Source of the DNA: Mesostigma viride
Lineage: Eukaryota; Streptophyta; Mesostigmatophyceae; Mesostigmatales; Mesostigmataceae
Assembly: GCA_009746045.1 (NCBI GenBank)
Contig: RPFO01000165.1
Location: forward strand, 5,630,585-5,694,584
DNA: 64,000 nt
Direction of reading: 5' to 3'
In this document: positions 21,516 to 64,000 of the stretch, in pieces
Layout of the letters: every line of letters begins with the position of its first letter
Numbering within the stretch: the stretch's first letter is position 1
Notes under the pieces: generated by a model
The model's database searches: none
Seen by the model: the letters and a program-made list of their open reading frames with translations, nothing else
Told to the model about the DNA's origin: nothing
Translations under genes and position numbers: made by a program

Positions 21516-22106
21516 TTTACCACCTCGTCTGCCATCACAGTAGGGGACAGCTCAGATGAGGATTATACCCCCCTCTAGTGACCATATGGTACATACGTAG
21601 AGAGTGTCAGCCATGCCAGCTGTAGTTATTTTGTCGTGGTATCTCTTCATTATGTAGCCGGTTAGCTACGTTTATGTTTAATTGGCCTGCTTTCACTCCG
21701 TCAGATGTAAGTAATTATAATTTTTGCTATATGGTATGCTTCGCACCTTAATTGTTCGAACCTCTGGTTCAGTTCTGAAAATGGGCTTCCCCGGCAAGTG
21801 ACAAACTGAGTGCCGCGCCGCGCGGGAGCTGACACACAGTACGTTAAGTATGGGCGCCCGTCACTGAACCCGCCACGCGTGGCCGTGGCAAAACCCATCT
21901 GGTCAAAACGCCACACAAGACTGTGGCCGAGCCACACCAGTACACAAAGTTCAAAACGCCACATGTCAGCGTGTGAAGAGGGGACGCATGCAATTTGAGC
22001 ATTTCCATTGGCGACTACTCTTTGGACGACCGATATTGGCGAAAAACTCATGACTCTGCGGCCAAGATGGTACGACAAAAACAGGATAGAAGGATTAGGG
22101 TTGCGG
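21516..22106. other. Unassigned sequence
   Basis: No gene or recognisable element. It holds a direct repeat of AAAACGCCACA (about 21906 and 21953). Possibly old TE sequence. Confidence 0.4.
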
Positions 22107-22788
22107 GCACCACGGCCCGAATCGCTATGAATGCCGTACGCGGTCACACGCGGAGCCCCCACAGACTTGGGGGTGGTCTCCTTTTAAATTCATCGATCAC
22201 TACTTGCCATATATCCTTGCGAACCATCTGCCTCCATATTACAGACAATCCAGGAGGCTGCCCGGCCGGGTGTGAGCCCGTCTCGTCTAGGGTAGCGCAT
22301 GTCCATGCCTAGCCTATCACGGAAAGTCGGACTAACCGTCACTCCACGGGTGGCGGCCCCGGCTGTCTCGCGCGGCCTGGGGCACGCCAGGTGAGGACAA
22401 AACGTCCGGGCTGGGCGGGCTTGGTGCCAGCTAGTCTATCTGATGTGTCTACCTGATCTGTGCGGGCCAGGTGCCCGGCTAGGCCCAGGCGCCTGTGCCT
22501 AAGAATGTGGGAAACTATAGGGCAAATCAGCGTACAAATCCTCAGTACTAATTTGCAAACCAAAGGGAATATTAAGGGCCTTGTGCGCAGCATCTTGGTG
22601 ACGTTGCCGTCGAGTTGATTCTCTGGACAGCTCCTGCGTCAGTGTCCAGGTCTCGGCGCCGTAGCCTGGTCAGGATATCGTCAGAATGACGACCTTGAAG
22701 AGGTCACGACTCACGCTTGACGAGCCGGGGTTAGGCGGGGATGCTCCCGACCAACGGCGGTGGTCACGGAGTTGCGTCAACGCCATTG
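22107..22788 (-). mobile_element. LINE family C fragment
   Basis: The minus frame reads SHILRHRRLGLAGHLARTDQ, then VDTSDRLAGTKPAQ, identical in large part to the copy at 24534-24980. The shared 3' region starts near GCGGGCACCACGGCC (22107). It lacks the terminal palindrome and tail. Confidence 0.65.
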
Positions 22789-22789
22789 A

Positions 22790-24260
22790 TTAAACTCGTG
22801 CTCCCGTTGGGGAGTCACGGAGCATTAACCCCGATGTATGCATGATGAGGGATCCATCCCTGATGGATGGATGGATGGGTACACGCAATCCTTCCGGTCT
22901 AAGCTATCTACAAAAACAGTCCTACTCTATATCTATGGTGCTCGCGAGTCACCCTAGGGGCCAGTCTTGTCTAGCATGCTTCCCACGCGTGCAAACGCGT
23001 GGCTTCCCCACTGCAGGGGGGTTGTTGTCCTCTATGACCTGAGCCCACTTGGCCTGGTCCATCATCCTTTTCCAAACACGGAGAGACCTAGGCCCCCCAT
23101 GTCCTACGAGATGCTCTTTGAAGGTGCGGGCCTTAATTGCGGCGTCTAACCTGGCTGGGCCCGGCCCGGCCACGTGAGGAGGTGCCTGCCCGGCTGAGCG
23201 GGGCGCAGCCCTGCGGAGGGGCAACGTGATGTGTCTACCTGGTTGGTACGAGCTAAGTGCCCTACTAGCTGCAGGCGCCGCTTCTTGATGGTGCTGGTGA
23301 TAAGTGGCACTGATGCCGAGGTACAAGTCCTCCTTGCGGACATGAGCAGCGTATCCTACACGGAAAATTGACCGCAGCATGTTGGTGACTGCGCCGTCCA
23401 GCTTTCTGTCAACTAAGGTCGGCGGTGAGACTCCACGTCTCGGCCCCGTACGTAAGAACAGGGAGGTCGACCAGGACCTTAAACAGGTCGTGTAATTCTA
23501 TAGCTTGCCCAAGGGCTTGCGCCACAGGGCCCTGTATTGGCGTAAAGCGAGCCAGGCGAGGGAGACACCGGGTGGTCCACGTCGGCCTCGCAGCTGGGGA
23601 GTAAGCTACCCAGCAACTTGACGCGGTCCCGATACAGGACTCGAGAGCCATCATCAAGTAGAAAGAGGTCGGGCGGTGGCTTAGTGAGCCCAATCGCCAG
23701 AGTCTCAGTCTTCTTGCTGACCTCGAGCCCCACCACACGGGCCTCGATTGCGAGGCAGTCAAGCCACGTCTGCACGTGCTCGGTGTCCTCGAAGAGGGTG
23801 GTGTCGTCTGCATAGATGATGTCCGCTAGCCGAATCTCCGTTTCCACCCCGCCGGCATGCCAGAAATGGTTGGCAACCTGCGGCTCCTGGTTCCCTACCC
23901 ACAATGCGAGCAAACCGCTTGCGCGCCTGAATCATTATGTATTCGACCACAATAATGAACAGGTATGGCGAGGGCACGTATACGCAACCCTGCCACACAC
24001 CCTTCTGTAAAGGGCATGGTGGCGTGGCCGGTCCCGTAGGAAGTGTGCACCGAGGTGGTGGACCCTTCATACAGGACCGTTGCGGATGACAGCAATAAGG
24101 GGGAGGGGGATCTGGAACAGAGTGAGGATGTCCCACAGCGCAGACTAGAAAACCGAATCGAGGGCCCATGCCATGCCTATCCGTGTCGTCAGGTCGTCCT
24201 CGCATGCAGTCGGGAAGCCAACTACCGAGCAACTTGGTGCCCACATGCAACCGTGTAACT
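22790..24260 (-). mobile_element. LINE family B with reverse transcriptase core
   Basis: The best preserved RT in the window. Minus frames give FP-LQKGVWQGCV, SPYLFIIVVEYIMIQARKRF, LADIIYADDTTLFED (catalytic YADD), LEVSKKTETLAIG, LLGSLLPS, then after frameshifts FRVGYAAHVRKEDLY, and a C-terminal domain ending WAQVIEDNNPPAVGKPR. The 3' end at 22790-22830 is CTCGTGCTCCCGTTGGGGAG type. 5'-truncated near 24260 and frameshifted at least twice. Confidence 0.75.
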
Positions 24261-24280
24261 GGGTCTTAGATAGCTGTAGC

Positions 24281-24393
24281 TCCATCCATCCCATCCCATC
24301 CCATCCCATCCCATCCCATCCCATCCCATCCCATCCCATCCCATCCCATCCCATCCCATCCCATCCCATCCCATCCCATCCCATCCCATCCCA
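24281..24393. repeat. (CCCAT)n microsatellite
   Basis: About 22 pure CCCAT units between two LINE copies. Confidence 0.97.
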
Positions 24394-24436
24394 TCTCAAT
24401 CGACTGTACTCAGGTCTTATGCTCACGTAATGCTGA

Positions 24437-24980
24437 ATAAATAAATAAATAAATAATAATAGACACGTGACTGCGTCACGTGAGCATAAGTCCTCAGTGG
24501 GAGGGGAACAGGGGATGGGATGGATGGTGGAAGCTATCTATAGGTCCTAGTTACAGGGTGGTGGGCACCACGGCCCGAATCGCTATGAATGCCATACGCG
24601 GTCACACGCGGAGCCCCCACAGACTTGGGGGTGGTCGCCTTTATCACTACTTGCCATCGATCCGTGCGTACCATCTGCCTCCATATTACAGACAAACCAG
24701 GAGGCTGCCCGGGTGTGAGCCCGTCACGTCCAGTGTAGCACATGTCCATGCCAAGTCTACCACGAAAAGTCCACGGGTGGGTGCCCTGCCGCGCGCGGCC
24801 GGGGGCACGCCAGGTGAGGACATATCGCCCACGCTGGGCGGGCTTGGTGCCAGCTAGTCTATCTGATGTGTCTACCTGATCTGTGCGGGCCAAGTGCCCC
24901 GCTAGGCCCAGGCGCCTGTGCCTAAGAATGTGGGAAACATAGGGCAAATCAGCGTACAAAGCCTCATTACTAATGTGCAA
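24437..24980 (-). mobile_element. LINE family C 3' end with palindrome and (TTTA)n tail
   Basis: The minus frame reads SHILRHRRLGLAGHLARTDQ through WRAPGRARQ and MVRTDRWQVVIKATTPKSVG to a stop, then the palindrome CACGTGAC-TGC-GTCACGTG (24464-24482) and a TATTATTTATTTATTTATT tail (24437-24461). This copy ties the palindrome to a LINE C-terminus and sets its orientation. 5'-truncated beside an (AAAT)n run at 24976-25006. Confidence 0.7.
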
Positions 24981-25006
24981 TAAATAAATAAATAAATAAA
25001 TAAATA
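24976..25006. repeat. (AAAT)n microsatellite
   Basis: Seven AAAT units at the truncated 5' side of the family C LINE copy. Confidence 0.9.
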
Positions 25007-25164
25007 GAACCGGTAGGATACATTAGTAAAATAATATACTTCCATCACCAGAAAGTACGAGGGTTTAAGCTCCATGACTACCCAACGCAACAGGACTGAT
25101 AAATGTCATGCCAGACTAAAACGTGTGAGAAGCAGAACGACACCAACAGAAGAGCAAATGGGTT

Positions 25165-25598
25165 GACACATGCCATGTGGTGCAGCATAGGATAGCGTCT
25201 GTAGGCCATCTTGCTCGCACCAGTCAGGCAGACACCACCCTCGGTCTGGCCGGCCCCCAGCGGCTTGGCCAGCCAGGGCGGCATATCCTGATCGACATGG
25301 CCTGGCCCCAAGGACATTCCTAAGAAGATGGTAAGCATGCCATGACCTACCACACAGCTGTTGCTGGCCGACCTGGTGGCAGAAGATTGTCCAGGCTCAC
25401 ACGCCAGCCCCTGTGGGCAAACCCCCTCCCCCCAAGCAGAAGGGGCGCTTTGCTGCGTAGCGTAGTTAGGGTTTTTCTAGACTAGACTAGATTAGCTTAG
25501 AGTTAGCTTAGTTCGGTTCCGCGGCTTCGCCCACGTCCATCCATCCAGCAAGGAATATGTGCTACATGATCTCCCCACGGAGTCATGTTATAATTTAA
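25165..25598 (+). mobile_element. LINE family A 3' end, interrupted by a DNA transposon
   Basis: The forward frame reads ASVGHLARTSQADTTLGLAG, QRLGQPGRHIL, then 3' UTR and the hairpin ACATGATCTCCCCACGGAG-TCATGT before a TTATAATTTAA tail. The tail resumes at 26948 (TTAATTTAATTTAA) after the inserted element. Confidence 0.65.
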
Positions 25599-26947
25599 CC
25601 CTTAGTCCGTTAAGGCCCCCGACCTGTCGGGGGGTTTGACTAACGGTCGAATTTCGCGCCGCGCCGAGAGGGCCGCGCCACTAGTGACGGATGTCAGTGG
25701 TCCGGTGGGTCCGGGAACACTTAGGGACGAAGGTGATGCATAGGTTTGGGGGTAATATTCGCCATAGCCTGGTAATTACAACGTGCATTGAGAATGTATC
25801 ACGTGACTTTGGCGGGAAATTTTCGCTCGCGCGCGCGCGTAATGAGATATGGCTGCCAACGTGCCGCTGTTACGAAAATTTTGCGTCTCACGGCTTGAAA
25901 CGGTTCAGAATGTTGCTCAGAATGACGATGCATGATTTTCGTAGGTCAGGCACGGCCAGATTTATAGGGTTGGGAAAATACAGGTAGGAAAATATAACTT
26001 TCCTGGTCGTCAGTTCCAGATGAGTCATAGCTTATCATAGGTCGATTTTCTCCCTATGGCCGGGCAATCTGCGCCAGCCCGGGCATCCAGTTTGGGTATG
26101 GGACGTCAGCTGCAGCGTTTGCTGAGAATGCGGACTAGTTTAGTAGCCATCTTTGCACGGAACATCGACCTGGTAGTCATGGCAGATCATGAAGTATGCG
26201 GCTATTGCGGCCTTTGAATGTAGAGCATCAGTATGTGTGAGATATGAGGGTCCCGGCCAGCGGAATCCGGGTAGGGCATGAACGAGCCAGGTAAGACAAC
26301 GTATTTGCGAGTTGTTTGCAGCGGAATACGTATCCCATGCATTATAAATGACGATTTTATCCATGCATATTTCAGGAAGTTCCATGCCTGTTGTAAAGAG
26401 TGGTATTAGCCCTGAAAGTGCCCAGTTTTTGGCATTTCTTTGGAGTATACCACTCCGTCAGTGCAGGTAGGCAACGTGTTTGTATTCCAGCACTTTTGGC
26501 AGCCTTTGATAGCTTGTTATAATGTGCACATTATTGTGTTGCCTGTCATAGATAGCTGTTTACACGCGCGTAACCCACACACATGTATGAGCACGTTATA
26601 TAGGGGTAATGGGTTATATCCGGGTGGTCTGACCCAAGGAAACCACCATTGGACTATCCAACAAAGTTGTCCAATGTTGTTATTGAGATTCCCTGCCCTC
26701 CCTGGGAAGTTAGGGTGGGGTAGACTTTTCCTTGGGGAAAAAAGATCGTCTTTTGGCCAACTTTGACTGAAGCTATCATCCAAATGCTTTGATAAAGCCA
26801 AGGTATTATTGCATATTCTGAAAGCCCTTGAAGTGTAGATACTCCTAGCATCTTGGTTGGGGGTATTTGGAGTTGTGGCCTGTGAGTTATGATTTTTTTC
26901 ATTTCCAGGGGTATGAAAGTGCCAAAAATGGGTCAGCGGACTATGGG
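25599..26947. mobile_element. piggyBac-like non-autonomous element (1,349 bp)
   Basis: Ends are CCCTTAGTCCGTTAAGG on the left and, inverted, CCCATAGTCCGCTGACC on the right, flanked by TTAA on both sides (25595-25598, 26948-26951). CCC/GGG termini with TTAA target duplication are the piggyBac hallmark. No transposase-like ORF is seen; the longest forward ORF (25691-25987) is unrecognised. Removing the element with one TTAA rebuilds the LINE family A tail. Confidence 0.7.
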
Positions 26948-26951
26948 TTAA

Positions 26952-27930
26952 TTTAATTTAATGCCATGTGGTTGAACTTTTGTGATTAGACAAGAAGATG
27001 GAGAAATGTATGGCGCCATATCCCATCCATATAGTATACAAGATTTCGGAAAAAAAATGTAAAGCGAGAAGGCAGCAGCGTTGCAAGGGCAGAAGCATCA
27101 TCAAGTGCCAACAATCGCTGCCCTGTCCAGCTAAATGTGTCACCATTTGGCATATTTTCTATCTAGATAGCAAAGTGTGTATCGTACAAGTACATAATCT
27201 GTAAATAGGGGGCCAACATCTGTGCCATTCAGGGTGCCTGAACAACGATAATTCATATAGGCAGCTCTACTCACATCCTATGCACCAACATGGCATCCAG
27301 AGTGAAGACCAAAGAATGTCAACAAATACAGCAGTGGGTGGTGCCGCCATCACTGGAAGAAGATCAAAATGTTTGCTCCCATTTCTTGCATGGCATACTC
27401 CTGCTGGGCCATCGCTTTATGGCAGAGGCAGCCGGTGTGACCCAGCAATCCTCTCCGTCAAGATGGCTTAAAGAGGCATTGGCGTATTCCAGCAAAGCCC
27501 CTCCCTTGGGGGCACCTTGTCCATGCCGCAAGCCACAGGGATCCACCCACAGCCATGCCCGCACACTCCGGATTACTTCAAACAGTTAATTTAATCTGCT
27601 ATAGGAGATTTAATACCTCATTTTTATTACCGGGGGGCGATTCACCACCTCTTGGCTCACCCGGTTTAAACCGGCAAACTGACTGTGTTCTTGTTTGAGT
27701 TCAGGCAAAGCCTGTGGGGCAAGTTCCTAGTCCTCTGTCGTACGCCAGCCGGTTGCCATGAAAAATGGTCACATGCTGGCTCCCGCGAACATCCTTTGCC
27801 CGCCTGCGCCCTCTGTCATGTCGTCGACATTTAGTTCTTTTTGGTTCATCAGCAGGCCTGGGACTCCCACCACGCCCCACAACCCCAGTGAGGTCACTTC
27901 ATGCCTCTCAGGCATCACAGGCAGCACCCC
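26952..27930. other. Spacer and 3' flank of the giant minus-strand gene
   Basis: No gene recognised. It should include the 3' UTR of the fibrocystin-like gene. A plus-strand ORF of 99 codons (27290-27589) shows no family features. No complement of TGTAA was noticed near the stop codon. Confidence 0.4.
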
Positions 27931-62662
<34,732 letters not shown>

Positions 62663-62678
62663 CTGTTAGAAGCGGGGA

Positions 62679-63006
62679 TGGTAGGTAGGTAGGTAGGTAG
62701 GTAGGTAGGTAGGTAGGTAGGTAGGTAGGTAGGTAGGTAGGTAGGTAGGTGGGTGGGTGGGTGGGTGGGTGGGTGGGTGGGTGGGTGGGTGGGTGGGTGG
62801 GTGGGTGGGTGGGTGGGTGGGTGGGTGGGTGGGTGGGTGGGTGGGTGGGTGGGTGGGTGGGTGGGTGGGTGGGTGGGTGGGTGGGTGGGTGGGTGGGTGG
62901 GTGGGTGGGTGGGTGGGTGGGTGGGTGGGTGGGTGGGTGGGTGGGTGGGTGGGTGGGTGGGTGGGTGGGTGGGTAGGTAGGTAGGTAGGTAGGTAGGTAG
63001 GTAGGT
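62679..63006. repeat. (GGTA)n-(GGTG)n-(GGTA)n sandwich array
   Basis: About 17 GGTA, 56 GGTG, then 9 GGTA units. On the gene strand it is (TACC)n(CACC)n(TACC)n, lying about 17 bases before the acceptor of the first in-window exon (62662). Confidence 0.97.
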
Positions 63007-63406
63007 TGGGTTCGTGGACCAGGGAGAAGAAACAAAAACGGTCAGATTGCGGGTAGGTTAGCCACATTCTTAGGGATTGCTGCAACAGGTGGAGTGCGTC
63101 GCTTGCGAGGCGGTGGACAGCGATGGACAAATGATGACCAGTGAGAGAAAATAAATACTAGTTAGGCAGGCTCACGGTTATCTGAACACAGTTTTCTTGT
63201 TAGGACATGGCAGGATTGCCCGTACTGCTAGGTTGGTGAGATTGCAATCACGGTCATGAAGAGTCCACTTGAGCCGGAGGTCAAGAAAGCTATGCTGGAA
63301 GCATACACGTAACAAGGGACTACGGGCACAACAGTCAAAGTGCTTGGCAGCCAGCCAGGGATCTTAGTTAATTATGACTGGTTATTCCATGAAAACCCTC
63401 CAACAT
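63007..63406. other. Probable intron or upstream spacer with a LINE scrap
   Basis: No further exon of the giant gene was found. At 63257-63312 a plus-strand MKSPLEPEVKKAMLEAYT resembles the LINE linker (LKPVLKAALVEAYT) near 16740, suggesting a tiny remnant. Confidence 0.35.
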
Positions 63407-63600
63407 TAATTATTTAATTAATTATCACGTAGTCTGCATCACGTGGGAACCCATGAAGGAACCTTCAACCCCTATTCACAATGAGCAGGGAGGGCGCCCT
63501 GGCTTCTCTCACTGCCCTAATTAAGTGGGCAGGCCACAGAGCGCTTTCTCCACATCATGACCAGCGCGGGCGCAACTGTGGGTGCAATAGAGCTTCGGCA
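63407..63600 (-). mobile_element. LINE family C-type 3' end, second copy of the 961 element
   Basis: TTAATTATTTAATTAATTA tail, then CACGTAGTCTGCATCACGTG, a mutated palindrome, and about 170 bp matching 980-1160 (AAGGAACCTTCAACCC, GAGGGCGCCCT, GTGGGCAGGCCACAGAGCG). The sequence from 63601 to 64000 shows nothing recognisable. Confidence 0.55.
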
Positions 63601-64000
63601 TAGCAAAAGCGTGGAGAATGCAGTAAGGCTGCCCCATGGTCCAGAGCCCACAGACAGATAGGCTTGGAACGCATTTAGAGGTGCCCGATTGGTAGAAACT
63701 AACGGCCACCTACCCCACATATAAACCATCAGACAAAGTACTGTCCTGTCACCATCCTGGTCATCTGCCGCCTTTAATCGGGAAGGCCCTGCTTCCTTTC
63801 CCAAAAATGGATTGAGCAACGAACAGGGCGTAAAGACAACTGCATGCAACCTAATCACGCCCATCGTGCGAGCACCTAGACGTGGATTTCCCAGCGTTGT
63901 GTCCGCACCATAATCCAGCTCACCATGCGAGTACCGAACACTTGCTCTTGTCCGGTTGCATCCACACCATAAACCAGCACCTTACACCCATCCTGCAAGT

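Noticed and set aside
23479-24250. Reverse transcriptase as an active host or retron gene
   Set aside because: Contains YADD but is frameshifted, 5'-truncated and ends in a LINE-type hairpin and tail.
27290-27589. 99-codon plus-strand ORF as a gene
   Set aside because: No recognisable motifs and no splice or 3' signals; sits in the 3' flank of the giant gene.

Overview
This window is nuclear DNA of a green alga, most likely a chlorophyte of the Chlamydomonadales/Volvocales type. Signs of this are GC-rich coding exons in AT-rich, repeat-laden spacers, many short GT-AG introns with GTGCGT/GTGAGT/GTACGT donors, Ser-Pro-Pro-Pro blocks like those of volvocalean cell-wall and ciliary glycoproteins, LINE debris and plant-type TTTAGGG islands. 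The species cannot be named from sequence alone.

Layout: (1) 1-545, terminal exon of a LysM-domain gene (+). (2) 546-2700, LINE fragments and a tRNA-derived SINE-like repeat. (3) 3211-6695, a complete four-exon gene (-) for a SnoaL/NTF2-fold protein with a plastid-type N-terminus; its exon-2 donor is amplified into a 44-bp minisatellite of about 19 copies. (4) 7355-14491, a five-exon UvrD-type, FBH1-like DNA helicase (+), divergently transcribed from the SnoaL gene across a 659-bp intergenic region; it has a coding 21-bp repeat and an intron carrying about 1 kb of (CCCCTCAT)n. (5) 14500-27000, a graveyard of at least three LINE families in both orientations, with a piggyBac-like element nested in a LINE tail. 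(6) 27931-62662 and beyond, a giant type-I membrane protein gene (-) of the fibrocystin-L (PKHD1L1) type. I could chain 34 exons with consistent phase: IPT/TIG, PA14, IPT, G8, parallel beta-helix, second G8, beta-helix, Pro-rich stalks, transmembrane helix and short tail. Its 5' end lies beyond the last exon seen. (7) 63000-64000, LINE remnants.

The most unusual pattern is that many minisatellites in the two minus-strand genes contain copies of an adjacent splice junction (exon end plus 5' splice site, once a 3' splice site). Introns therefore carry arrays of decoy splice sites. Several other intronic arrays are free of AG on the sense strand. Two DNA transposons with clear target-site duplications, a piggyBac-like element (TTAA) and a hAT-like element (8 bp), were also found. 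All gene models are hand-spliced from reading frames, splice motifs and family resemblance; no alignment or RNA evidence was available.
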